A DNA stretch of 64,000 nucleotides, from assembly GCA_016222805.1 (NCBI GenBank), contig JACRQG010000008.1, forward strand, positions 62,001 through 126,000, written 5' to 3'. This DNA is from Verrucomicrobiota bacterium. GTDB lineage: Bacteria; Verrucomicrobiota; Verrucomicrobiia; Opitutales; Opitutaceae. This document shows, piece after piece, positions 25,738 through 35,069 of the stretch. The translations under genes and the position numbers were made by a program. A model generated the notes under the pieces. That model did not search any database. It saw nothing but the letters and a program-made list of their open reading frames with translations, and was not told the origin of the DNA. How positions within the stretch are numbered: position 1 is the first letter of the stretch; every line of letters begins with the position of its first letter.

Positions 25738-28700
25738 CTACCGCAGCCGCAGCCGCACCGGCACGGTCACGTCACGTCCGTCGCGGCGCGCGAGCGCCAC
25801 CCGGACCGCGAATTCGGCCTCTCCGTCCTCCACGGGCAGCGTGACCTCGAAGGGAAATTCCGCACTCACCGCCAACGTCCGCTCCCCCTGGAGCACGGTC
25901 ATCCGCGCCACCTCGGCAGGCCCCGCGGCGGTCCACACGTGCACCGAGGTCAGGTCGCGGCCAAAACGCAACGCGGTGGCCGCCACGGTTCCCACCTCCG
26001 TCGGGATCCTGACCGCCGCGGACGGAGACAGCGGCGGGGATTGCGGATCCAGCATCGCCTCCTGGATCTCGGTTGCGACGGCGACGTCCTCAATTGCGAC
26101 GCTCACCTGCCCCTTGGCCGGAATCGTCACCGTTCCGCTCCCGTCCCGCACCATGAGATCCGGGCCCGGTCGGGAGCCGATCCAAGTGCGGGCCCGGCGC
26201 TCGCCGGACAGCGCGACCCGCCGTGGATCCACGGTAAAGGGGATCGTGAGCTCCGCCGCCGCCTGGTTGGCGAAGGCGAGGTAGAGCCGGCCGCGGCCGC
26301 GGGCCGCGACGTAGTTCGCCTGGATCGAACCAGTCCGCACCAACCCACGCGGCAGCCAGAGAAAGGCCCCGGATTCGCCGTGAAACCGCCCCGGACGCGC
26401 CCCATACACGCGGTTGCGGAAGAAGGCGCCGGTATTGGTGTAGTCGGAAGGAAAGTCGATCGCGCCTTCGGAACGCTGGTACGCCTCGCCCACGAGGTAA
26501 TCCACCAGAAAGGCGGTCATCGGCAGCGGATGGTTGTAATGCGCCGAGGTGAACTTCTTGATCTCCTCGAACGGGCGCAGCGGATAGTCGGCCTGCTGGT
26601 GCACGGTGGTGAAGCCGTTGCGGTAGGCGTAGCTCGGGTAGTTGGCGTAGCGCCCCACGATGGCGTGCCGCGCGAGATCGCGGAAGAACGGCTCCCCCAG
26701 GTCGTGCGCCAGCCGCGCCATGTACCCGGGATGCGAGGCCATGTAGACGCCGCGGTGGCTGTGCGCGGTGCCGGCACACTCGGCGGTCAGGCCGTTGGGC
26801 GACACCCGCCACGCCGGCACGATCTCCTCGGGCACCGGCTGGTGGTTGTACCGCCCGCCCGGCTGGGCCACGAAGTCGCCGGAGGGGATCACGGGCACGA
26901 GGTAGACATAGGCGGTGAACTCGGCCATCGCCGCCCCCGCCGCGCGGAGGTACCGCTCGTCCGCAGTCTCCTGCCAGAGTTCGTAGAGGAGGTCGTAGGC
27001 CGCCGCGAGCTCACTCCAGAATGAACTCCCCGCATCCCGGAAATCCCGCACCGGTTGGGCCACGCGCAACGCGACATAGCGGTCGCCTGCGACTCGTGCG
27101 CGCGCCAGCGCCGCCCGGTCGCCGGAAAGCCGGTACTCGGCCAGCGCCGCGGTGAGCTCCTGGCGCGCCACGTGGATCTGGTTGCGGCCCGAGGGCGGCG
27201 GTTTCTTCCCCGTGTCGGCCCCAAAGGCCCGATCCGCCAGCAACTCGCGAATGACCGTCGTGCGGCCGCCCGTCAACCGATACGCCGCCACGAGATCGGT
27301 CGCGTTGTTGACGAAGCCGCCCATGAACTTTGGCTGCGAAAACTGGGTCGAGACGGTGTTCCGCGACAGGAAGTACTCCAGCGTGGGTCGCGCCCGCTTC
27401 TCGAAGAAACCGGCATGGTCGGTCACGAGAGCCAGGGACACCGCGTCGGCCGCCGACTGCTGCCGGCCCGCCCCGGGGCCGCCGTCGTTATGGTAGCCCC
27501 AGGTCTTGTAGCGTGGGAACCAATACGAGTATTGATCCGTCAGCAGGAAGGCCATGAGGTTGTCGATCGTGGTGTTCAGCGAGCAGAGGCCGTTTTCCCG
27601 CACATCACCCAGCCCGTAGAGCGTGCGGGCGAGGTGCTTGAAGGCCTCGAACCACGGTCCCCGCCGGACCAGGAGCCGGAGCGTGAATTCGCTGCCACCG
27701 CCCGCCGGCAGCGCCGACCCCGGGCCACCCAGCACCGGGGCGAACACCAGCGGCTGCGCCGCGCCCGCGGCATTGCGCACGAGCACCCCGAAGCGCGAAT
27801 CGCTGATCGTCGGCATGCGGTACGGCATCTCAACCGGATCCGCCCCCACGCCGATCGCGGCCCCGTCCACCCCGGTCATCACCCAGGGCAGCGGACACTG
27901 GAACTCCTTGGTGAAGTACGAGCGGTTCGGAAAGCGCTTCCCAGTCCACACCAGCGGCTGCCAGATCCACTCCGCCGCCTCCGGCGCGACGTCCGGTGCG
28001 CCGGCAAAGCCCACCGAGAACTGCCCCGCCGCCTTCGCCTGCAGGCGGAACCGCAGCACCGGCGGCTCGCCGCCTTCCGGCAGTATCAGCTCCGCCGCGA
28101 GGGCAAAGGCGGGTTGCGCCGCCAGGATCCACTGAAACTTGGTTCCGGAGATCATCAACGCCGTCGCCCGCAGGCGCGTGCGTGGATGCGCCGCCGTGAA
28201 AAAGTCGGTCTCCTTCTCCCAGGAGGGCACGACGTAGTTGATGTCGCCGACCGGTCCGTCGTCCTGGTACTTGCCTCCCTTGGGATCGAGCTTCACTTCC
28301 TGGCCGGGGGGCTGATGCACCACCAGGAACTCGCCGCGAAACACGGCGGCGGCGCCGGAGCTCTTCTCCCGCAGGACCACGGTGCCGTTGGGCCGGGGTT
28401 CGAGCACGTAGGCGCTGTTCTCCCGCGGCCGCGGTTCCCCGATCAGCCCGCCCACCGCCGGGCCCGCGAGCAGTTCCTGCCGGACTGGGCGCTGGGCCGC
28501 CTCCGGCACCGGCGCGGGGTCCGCCCATTCCAGCGCCACCTTCCCCTGCCCCCCGGAGAGGCGCGACTCCACCACCAGCTCGTAGGGTTTTCCCGCGACC
28601 ATCGGCACCGCCACCACGGTGCGCGCCGACCAGTCGGAGTGATCCGCTTCGTGCCGCGCCAGTCTGTTGCCGTCGATCCGCAGCTCGGCCGCACCGAGGG

Positions 28701-29022
28701 AGCGCAGCCCGAGGGGATAAACCCCGGTCTGCTTTGGGGTCACGGTGGCCGACCAGCGGGCGGAACGGCCGGGACCAGACCCGCCCACCGCGGGATCGAG
28801 CCGGCTAACCACCGGCGGACCGGTCAGATCGTCGCCAGCGAAGAATTCGGCGTTGAACATCGCATCGCCGTCCCGCGCCGTGATCGATGCCCGCGCCCCC
28901 GAGGTCACGGTGGTGAAGCTCGGCGCGGCCTCCGCCGCCCAGGTGGAGGACGCGCCCCCCACCAGCAGCGCCAGAGCCACCCGAAGGCCGGTGACGGCCC
29001 GGAGCTGATTCAACCCGTTCAT
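25738..29022 (-). CDS. PA14-fused large exported protein of unknown carbohydrate-active-like family
   Basis: 1094 residues. The signal peptide ends near STWAAEA. Residues about 45-170 are a PA14 carbohydrate-binding-like domain (FNAEFFAGDDLTGPPVVSRL, LRIDGNRL, VALEWADP). The rest is homologous along its length to the 973-residue protein at 35070: a beta-sandwich (about 200-450), a helical region (about 460-880) that looks like an alpha/alpha-toroid, and C-terminal beta domains. Shared motifs are VPAWR, GLT.E..GT, HRG..MA, VGRY.N.P.Y, ADYPLR, HYNH, IDFP, RPGRF and LWLPR. I cannot assign it to a known GH or PL family. It is coupled by a 4-base ATGA overlap to the GH95 gene before it, which ties it to fucose- or galactose-containing glycan breakdown. 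Confidence 0.8.
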   Translation of the reverse strand: MNGLNQLRAVTGLRVALALLVGGASSTWAAEAAPSFTTVTSGARASITARDGDAMFNAEFFAGDDLTGPPVVSRLDPAVGGSGPGRSARWSATVTPKQTGVYPLGLRSLGAAELRIDGNRLARHEADHSDWSARTVVAVPMVAGKPYELVVESRLSGGQGKVALEWADPAPVPEAAQRPVRQELLAGPAVGGLIGEPRPRENSAYVLEPRPNGTVVLREKSSGAAAVFRGEFLVVHQPPGQEVKLDPKGGKYQDDGPVGDINYVVPSWEKETDFFTAAHPRTRLRATALMISGTKFQWILAAQPAFALAAELILPEGGEPPVLRFRLQAKAAGQFSVGFAGAPDVAPEAAEWIWQPLVWTGKRFPNRSYFTKEFQCPLPWVMTGVDGAAIGVGADPVEMPYRMPTISDSRFGVLVRNAAGAAQPLVFAPVLGGPGSALPAGGGSEFTLRLLVRRGPWFEAFKHLARTLYGLGDVRENGLCSLNTTIDNLMAFLLTDQYSYWFPRYKTWGYHNDGGPGAGRQQSAADAVSLALVTDHAGFFEKRARPTLEYFLSRNTVSTQFSQPKFMGGFVNNATDLVAAYRLTGGRTTVIRELLADRAFGADTGKKPPPSGRNQIHVARQELTAALAEYRLSGDRAALARARVAGDRYVALRVAQPVRDFRDAGSSFWSELAAAYDLLYELWQETADERYLRAAGAAMAEFTAYVYLVPVIPSGDFVAQPGGRYNHQPVPEEIVPAWRVSPNGLTAECAGTAHSHRGVYMASHPGYMARLAHDLGEPFFRDLARHAIVGRYANYPSYAYRNGFTTVHQQADYPLRPFEEIKKFTSAHYNHPLPMTAFLVDYLVGEAYQRSEGAIDFPSDYTNTGAFFRNRVYGARPGRFHGESGAFLWLPRGLVRTGSIQANYVAARGRGRLYLAFANQAAAELTIPFTVDPRRVALSGERRARTWIGSRPGPDLMVRDGSGTVTIPAKGQVSVAIEDVAVATEIQEAMLDPQSPPLSPSAAVRIPTEVGTVAATALRFGRDLTSVHVWTAAGPAEVARMTVLQGERTLAVSAEFPFEVTLPVEDGEAEFAVRVALARRDGRDVTVPVRLRLR

Positions 29023-31466
29023 CGTGCCGAAGGAGTCTCCAGCCGGCCATCAAACCCGACCACCTCGCCTGCGCGAACTGATCGCTCGGCCGTCCGGTCC
29101 CCCAAGCGCACCCGCAATTTCCCGGCCATCGTCGCCCGCACCGAGGCGGCGGAGAGGCGGCCCTCCTTCCAGGCCAGGTCGACCTCGTAGCCGCCCCGCG
29201 CGCGCAGCCCCTTGACCTGTCCCTCCCGCCAGGCGGCCGGCAGCGCCGGGAGAAACTCGATTTCCTCGGTGTGGCTCTGGAGCAGCATCTCCGCCACCGC
29301 CGCCGCCCCGCCGAGGTTGCCGTCGATCTGGAAAACTCCGGGCGGGTGGCCGTCGAACAGGTTGGGAAAGATCGCCCGGCGCAGGAGGAAGCCGAGCGTC
29401 TCGTGCGCCCGACTCCCGTCCCCCAGCCGGGCCCAGAGGGCGGCATTCCACGCCAGGCTCCAGCCGACATTGCTACTGTTGCTCACATTCGTGATCTTGG
29501 TGGTGCCGCCGTTGCTGCGTCGGAAGGCGATGGTCTTGCTGGCTCCCGCGGCGAATTCCGGCGTGCCCCGCGGCGTGATCTGCCAGCCGGGAAACACGGC
29601 ATAGAGGTGGGAGATGTGGCGGTGACCCGGCTCCCGCTCCGTCATGGGGCGGCCCCACTCGAGGATGCGCCCGTCGGCCCCCAGGCGGGTTGGCGCCAGC
29701 CGTCCGCGCTTGGCACGCACCTCGCGTACGAAGTCATCCTCCATGCCGAGCACCGCCGCGGCGGCGAGGCAGTTGTCGAAGAGCTCCGCGGCAATCTGCT
29801 GATCCATCGTGGGGCCCATCACGAGATTGTAGGGCTTCCCGTCGGCCGCCAGAAACATGTTCTCCGGTGAGTGCGACGGCCCGCTCACCAATAGGCCGGT
29901 TTCGGGTTCGGGCGTCAGCCAGTCGAGCCAGAACTCCGCGGCCTCCCGCATCAGGGGGTAGCCGCGGGTCGCGAGAAACCCGCGATCCCCGGTGAACCGA
30001 TAGTGCTCCCAGAGGTGTTGCGTCAGCCAGGCCAGCCCGGTCGGCCAGACGGTGAGTCCTTTGACGGGACTGGTGAAGTGCCAGGCATTCGTGCGGTGCG
30101 ACGACACCATGCCGCGGGCCCCATAGACCTCGCGGGCGGTTTTCCGGCCGTTGGCGCGCAGCGCCTCCATGAGGGCGAAGAGGGGTTCGTGACATTCGCT
30201 GAGGTTACCCACCTCCGCCGGCCAGTAGATCATCTGGGCGTTGACGTTGAAGTGCCAGCCGCAGAACCACGGCGGGTTCACCTTCTCGTTCCAGATGCCC
30301 TGCAGGTTGGCCGCCATGCCGCCGGCCCGGGAGGCGCCGATCAGGAGGTACCGGCCGAGATGAAAGAAGAGGGTCGTGAGGTTCTCGTCCGCTTCGCCGG
30401 CTTTCACCCGGCGCAGCCGTTCATCGGTCGGCAGATCGCTCGCGGGAGAACGCGGACCAAGGGACAGTTCCACCCGGCGGTAGAAGCGGCGGTGGTCCGC
30501 TATATGGGCCGCGAGCAACTGTGCATAGCTCAAACCTCGGGCGGTCGTCAGGACACTCGCCACTGCCGCTCCCGGGTCGCCGCCGCGGTAGTCTGTGCCT
30601 GCCCCGATCAGCAAGGTGGCCGCACTCGCGCCGTCGACCCGCAGCCTTCCGCCCCGGTTCTCCACCCGGCCGCCTTCCGTGATGACTTGCACCCGGCCAA
30701 GAAAGCGCACCCCGGCGGTCGGTTTGCCCTGATCGGCCTGCCCGCGCAGTTCCACGACGTCGTCGCCGACCGACTCGGCCTGGGCGGCCTCGACGCGGGA
30801 GAGGGTGGCCGAGAAGTTCAACTGCCCGGGACGATCCGCGGCGATCCGCACGACGACGACCTGATGTGGCGCACTGGCCAGCACCTCGCGCACATACGTG
30901 ACACCTCCGACCCGATAGCTCGTCCGCACCACCGCCCCATCCAGATCCAGTTCCCGCCGATAGTCTGTTCCTTGCTCATGGCCGGGGAACTCCAGCCAGA
31001 GATCTCCCAACGGCTGGTACGATCCGAGTGGGCGATCGCCCAGGACCTCCTTGGCCACCAACGCCTCCGCCTGGGCATATTCTCCGGCAAATAGCAGCCG
31101 CCGAATCTCCGGCAGATGCCGGTGCGCCCCCACCCGATCGGTCGGAGAGACGTTACCCGACCAGATGCTGCTCTCGTTGAGCGCGAGACGCTCCTTGCTC
31201 GTGCCGCCAAAAACCATCGCTCCGAGCCGGCCGTTTCCGACCGGAAGGGCCTCCAGCCACGTCGCTGCGGGTTGCCGATACCAGAGCACGTGTTCCGCCG
31301 CCGGCGCGACAACCGTCACCAGCCACAGCGCGGCGAAGCCGGCGAAACGGCGGCACGTCCAACGTCCCGCTGGGGTCCCGCCGTCGGGCTCGCCTGGTCC
31401 CGTTTCCCGGCAGCGGATCTGGCCGTACTTCCGGAGATCCTGGCCCGCAATCAAGGTCTGTTTCAT
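29019..31466 (-). CDS. GH95 alpha-L-fucosidase-type glycosidase (canonical active site)
   Basis: 815 residues, with a hydrophobic export segment near residues 40-57 (FAGFAALWLVTVVAPAAE). GH95 hallmarks are ALPVGNGRLGAMVFGG at the N-terminal beta domain and the alpha/alpha-barrel active site with all key residues of the inverting mechanism: Asn407 and Asn409 (NVNAQMIYWPAE), general acid Glu535 (GPSHSPENMF) and Asp715 (FQIDGNLGG). The family releases alpha-1,2-fucose or alpha-L-galactose. It is the middle gene of a three-gene operon: the start overlaps the stop of the other GH95 gene (31463-31466) and its stop overlaps the start of the PA14 protein (29019-29022). Confidence 0.93.
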   Translation of the reverse strand: MKQTLIAGQDLRKYGQIRCRETGPGEPDGGTPAGRWTCRRFAGFAALWLVTVVAPAAEHVLWYRQPAATWLEALPVGNGRLGAMVFGGTSKERLALNESSIWSGNVSPTDRVGAHRHLPEIRRLLFAGEYAQAEALVAKEVLGDRPLGSYQPLGDLWLEFPGHEQGTDYRRELDLDGAVVRTSYRVGGVTYVREVLASAPHQVVVVRIAADRPGQLNFSATLSRVEAAQAESVGDDVVELRGQADQGKPTAGVRFLGRVQVITEGGRVENRGGRLRVDGASAATLLIGAGTDYRGGDPGAAVASVLTTARGLSYAQLLAAHIADHRRFYRRVELSLGPRSPASDLPTDERLRRVKAGEADENLTTLFFHLGRYLLIGASRAGGMAANLQGIWNEKVNPPWFCGWHFNVNAQMIYWPAEVGNLSECHEPLFALMEALRANGRKTAREVYGARGMVSSHRTNAWHFTSPVKGLTVWPTGLAWLTQHLWEHYRFTGDRGFLATRGYPLMREAAEFWLDWLTPEPETGLLVSGPSHSPENMFLAADGKPYNLVMGPTMDQQIAAELFDNCLAAAAVLGMEDDFVREVRAKRGRLAPTRLGADGRILEWGRPMTEREPGHRHISHLYAVFPGWQITPRGTPEFAAGASKTIAFRRSNGGTTKITNVSNSSNVGWSLAWNAALWARLGDGSRAHETLGFLLRRAIFPNLFDGHPPGVFQIDGNLGGAAAVAEMLLQSHTEEIEFLPALPAAWREGQVKGLRARGGYEVDLAWKEGRLSAASVRATMAGKLRVRLGDRTAERSVRAGEVVGFDGRLETPSAR

Positions 31467-33970
31467 GGTCGTGCCTCCAAACGGTAGGATTGCCCCGCCC
31501 GGACGGGAAACTGCAACACATGAGTGTCGCCGTCAGCCTGGCTGAGCCGCTCGGCAAGTCGGATAGGTCCGCGGGTGCGCACCACGCAAGTCCCGTCCTG
31601 CGCCGCCCGGATCCTGGCCTCGCTCAGGGCCCCGCCCTGCCATTTCTGATCAACCACATAACCGCCCCGCGCGCGCAGGCCGCTCACCGCGCCCTGCTTC
31701 CACGCCGGCGGCAATGCCGGCAGGAGTTCGATTTCCCCGGTGTGGCTTTGCAGCAACAGCTCGGCGATTGCCCCGGTGATCCCAAAATTGCCGTCGATCT
31801 GGAAACATGCCGTGTTGCCGTCGAGGCGGGGATGGGAGTCGAAGAGGTTTGGCCACGTGGTGCGCTCCAGGTGCAGGCGCAGGTGCTCCTGGGCCAGCAC
31901 GCCGTCACCCAGTCGGGCCGCCAGGGCCACGATCCAGGCGCGGCTCCAGCCGGTCCACCCGCTCCGGTGCTCGATCCGGCGCAACAACGCCGCCCGCGCT
32001 GCGGCGGCCAGCGCCGGGGTGCGCCGCGGGGTGATTTCGTTCCCCGGGAACAGGGGATACAGGTGGGAAAGGTGCCGGTGCCCCGGTTCCGTCTCGGCAT
32101 AATCGCGGCGCCATTCCAGCAGCCGGCCGGAGGGAGCGATCGGGTACGGTGCCATCCCCTCGAGGCGCTCCCGCCATTGCCGCCGCAGCGGTTCGTCGTG
32201 GCCGAGGATTTCCGCCGCCCGGATCGCCTGCGTGAACACCTCGCGGGCAATCGCCATGCTCATGGTTACAGCCAGATCGGCGTGGGCCGGTTTGCCATCG
32301 TCCGGGGCGAGAAAGCGGTTTTCCGGCGAGTAGGTCGGTCCGGTCACCCACCGGCCCGTCGCCGGATCCCGCACCATTGTGTCCAAGTAGAACAGCGCGC
32401 AGTCGCGGAGGAAGGGATAGGCGCGTTGCTCCAGAAATTCCCGGTTTCCGCCGAAGGCAAAGTGCTCCCAATAGTGCTGCGCCAGCCAGCCGGAGAAGTC
32501 GGGCCAATCGCCCGCCGCGGCCTTCGGTCCGTGGTTCGTCATTGAGTGCAGCACCAGCCCGCGCGCCCCGTAGGACTGTTGCGCCGTGGCGCGTCCCGCG
32601 GGCACGAAGGTGTCGATGAGATCAAAGAGCGCCGTGTGGCATTCGGCCAGGTTGGTCGTCTCCACCGGCCAGTAGTTCATATCCACGTTGATGTCGGACG
32701 TGTGCTGTCCAAACCACGGCGGCAGCAGGCTGTCGTTCCACAAGCCCTGCAACGGCGGCGGCAGCGTGCCCGGCCGCGAGGAGGCGATCATCAGGTAGCG
32801 CCCGTACTGGAAGAGCAGCGCGAACAACTGGGGATCGCGATCCTTCGCCGGGTCCACGCGGTTGTCGGTCACGCCCCACATCTGCGCCATGACGCGGCGA
32901 TTGGTCGGCATCTCCGCCGCGCGGTTGCGGCCGAGATCGAGCCCCACGCGCCGAAACAGCGCCCGGTGATCGGCCACATGGGCCGCGCGTAGTTCCTCCA
33001 CCGTGCGATCGCCGACGGCGTCGAGGTCGCGGGCGGCCCGCGCCGCCGGATCACCTCCCCGGAAATCGGTGCCCACGCTCATCAGCACCGTCGCCTCGCG
33101 GGCGCCGGACACGCGGAAACCGTCCGCCGTCGGCTCCACGCGCCCGCCGGCGCAACGCACGGCAAAACAGGCCTCGAACCGGGTGCCGTCGGGGTGCGCC
33201 CGGCCGCGCCAGGCAAAACGTGACCCGCCGAGCACGACCCAGGCCGGCCGCGGTGGCGCGGTCACACTGGCGACCCGCGGCCCCAATTCCGCGTGGTACC
33301 GGTACATGTCGGCGGCCACGTCCTTGCGATAGTCCAGCGTCGCCGCGAAGGACAGCGCTCCGGGACGGTCGGCCGTAAGATGGATGACGAGCAGGCCGGC
33401 GGGAAAACTGGCGAACACCTCGCGGGTGAACGTCACGCCCTGACTCGTGTAGGTGGTGGTGGCGATGGCGGTGTCGAGATCGAGGCTCCGCCGGTAGTTT
33501 TCCTCCCGCGCCGTGCCGGGATCAAAATGCAGGAACAGGTCCCCCAGCGGCTGGTGGACGTGCCGCTCGTTGGTCGTTCCGGGAATCGGCTGGGGGGCCG
33601 GCAGCGACAGGGCGCGAACCTCGTCGGCGGAGAGCTTGAAGTCCTCAGACGCGCGTACCTTCCCGGCAAACAACAGTTCCTGGCGGCGGCGGCGAATCTC
33701 CCGGAACGCAGGGTTCGACCACGACGGCTTGGGGACGCCCGACCACAGGGTTTCTTCATTCAGCTGGAGGTGCTCGCGATGCACGCCGCCGTGGACCATG
33801 GCGCCGATGCGGCCGTTTCCGACCGGAAGCGCTTCCTCCCAATAGACGGCGGGGCGATCGTACCAGAGCTCGAGGCTGCGGTCGGCCGGAGGGGACGCCG
33901 CCAATGCCGAGACCGCGAGTACCAACCAGGTGGGAACGCAACACGGCAGGCAGGGGCGGGGCGCACGCAT
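31463..33970 (-). CDS. GH95-family glycosidase with Asp at a catalytic Asn position
   Basis: 835 residues from the ATG at 33970, which opens a signal peptide (CVPTWLVLAVSALAAS); a GTG at 33991 would add seven residues. Typical GH95 features: ALPVGNGRIGAMVHGG, QPLGDLFLHF, TSDINVDMNYWPVE, general acid Glu550 (GPTYSPENRF) and Asp726 (FQIDGNFG). At the substrate-activating pair, the first position is Asp426 rather than Asn, the second Asn428 is kept, and the usual Gln three residues on is Asp. The specificity may therefore differ from that of the adjacent canonical GH95. It is the first gene of the coupled three-gene operon and is divergent from the SGNH gene at 34105. Confidence 0.92.
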   Translation of the reverse strand: MRAPRPCLPCCVPTWLVLAVSALAASPPADRSLELWYDRPAVYWEEALPVGNGRIGAMVHGGVHREHLQLNEETLWSGVPKPSWSNPAFREIRRRRQELLFAGKVRASEDFKLSADEVRALSLPAPQPIPGTTNERHVHQPLGDLFLHFDPGTAREENYRRSLDLDTAIATTTYTSQGVTFTREVFASFPAGLLVIHLTADRPGALSFAATLDYRKDVAADMYRYHAELGPRVASVTAPPRPAWVVLGGSRFAWRGRAHPDGTRFEACFAVRCAGGRVEPTADGFRVSGAREATVLMSVGTDFRGGDPAARAARDLDAVGDRTVEELRAAHVADHRALFRRVGLDLGRNRAAEMPTNRRVMAQMWGVTDNRVDPAKDRDPQLFALLFQYGRYLMIASSRPGTLPPPLQGLWNDSLLPPWFGQHTSDINVDMNYWPVETTNLAECHTALFDLIDTFVPAGRATAQQSYGARGLVLHSMTNHGPKAAAGDWPDFSGWLAQHYWEHFAFGGNREFLEQRAYPFLRDCALFYLDTMVRDPATGRWVTGPTYSPENRFLAPDDGKPAHADLAVTMSMAIAREVFTQAIRAAEILGHDEPLRRQWRERLEGMAPYPIAPSGRLLEWRRDYAETEPGHRHLSHLYPLFPGNEITPRRTPALAAAARAALLRRIEHRSGWTGWSRAWIVALAARLGDGVLAQEHLRLHLERTTWPNLFDSHPRLDGNTACFQIDGNFGITGAIAELLLQSHTGEIELLPALPPAWKQGAVSGLRARGGYVVDQKWQGGALSEARIRAAQDGTCVVRTRGPIRLAERLSQADGDTHVLQFPVRAGQSYRLEARP

Positions 33971-34104
33971 CGTCGTGAGTTCGTAAGCCACCCGACGCTC
34001 GCCGCAAAGGCAGGGGTGCGTCGACAGTTGACGCCCCAGGTCTGTCCCTTCCCTGCTCTCCCTGCCACGGGTCGACGACCCGCTTTCCTCCCCCTTTTCC
34101 CACC

Positions 34105-34926
34105 ATGCTGCGCATCTCCCTTCTCCCTTTGATTCTGATCCCGGTCCTGCCCGCCGCCACCGCCGCGGAGAACCCGGGCGCGAACCTCACCCCTCTCCGG
34201 CCAACCCACACGGAGCCAGGACCGCGCCCCGCCTCCATCCTCTGGGTGGGAAACAGTTTCTTTTACTTCAACAACAGCCTGCACAACCACTTCAACCGGC
34301 TCGCCGCTTCGGCCGTTCCGGCGGTGCGGGTTCGCGGGACCTCGGTGACGATCAGCGGCGCCGGCCTCGACTGGCACGACCTGGCGTCGCTCGTGCGCGA
34401 GAATGGCCTCGGGCGGTACTCGTTCGTCGGCGACAACGAGCTGCGCTTCAACCCGCCGGGCCGCCAGTATGATACCTGCGTGATGATGGATTGCAGCCAG
34501 TGCGTGACCCATCCCCGCCTACAGGAGGCCTTTCACCAGGCGGTGCGGCGGCACGTGCAAACGCTGGGGGCGGCCGGCATCCGGCCGGTGCTGTTCATGT
34601 CGTGGGCGTATCAGGACCGGCCCGACATGACCGCAGCCGTGGCCGCCGAGTACATTCGGGCCGCCAACGACCATCACCTGCTGGTGATTCCCGTCGGCCT
34701 GGCCTTTGCGCGCGCCCTGGCGCAACGGCCGGGGACGATCCTGCACGATCCGGACAAACGTCATCCGAGCCTCGCCGGCACGTACCTCGCCGCCGCCACG
34801 AGTTACGCCGCCCTTTTCCGCCAATCACCCGAGCCGCTCACCTACACCGCCGGGCTTGAGCCGGAACTGGCGGCCTTCCTGCGCCGGGTCGCCAGGGAGA
34901 CCGTCGAGGAGTTCTTCCGTCGATAG
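34105..34926 (+). CDS. SGNH-like hydrolase (GNSF type, DUF4886-like)
   Basis: 273 residues with signal peptide ISLLPLILIPVLPAATA. Block I reads ILWVGNSFFYFNNSLH, where GNS replaces GDS, as in the DUF4886 branch of the SGNH superfamily. MDCSQCVTHP lies in the middle. The C-terminal LHDPDKRHPSLAGTYLAAAT supplies the Asp-x-x-His-type dyad in this branch's form. It is probably a periplasmic esterase acting with the glycosidases of the locus. Its start lies 134 bases from the divergent GH95 start. It is followed by the second member of the unknown large family after 143 bases. Confidence 0.75.
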   Translation: MLRISLLPLILIPVLPAATAAENPGANLTPLRPTHTEPGPRPASILWVGNSFFYFNNSLHNHFNRLAASAVPAVRVRGTSVTISGAGLDWHDLASLVRENGLGRYSFVGDNELRFNPPGRQYDTCVMMDCSQCVTHPRLQEAFHQAVRRHVQTLGAAGIRPVLFMSWAYQDRPDMTAAVAAEYIRAANDHHLLVIPVGLAFARALAQRPGTILHDPDKRHPSLAGTYLAAATSYAALFRQSPEPLTYTAGLEPELAAFLRRVARETVEEFFRR

Positions 34927-35069
34927 CGATCCCGGACGAGCCGCCTTCTCGCCGCCGGCCGCCCGGGTGGAGGGCCGGCAGTCATCCCTCCGGGTCATCA
35001 ACTGTCGACGCGTCGCGACCTTGCGCCATCCTCCGCCCTGGCCGTTAGCTTGATGGCCTCGGTTCTCCT

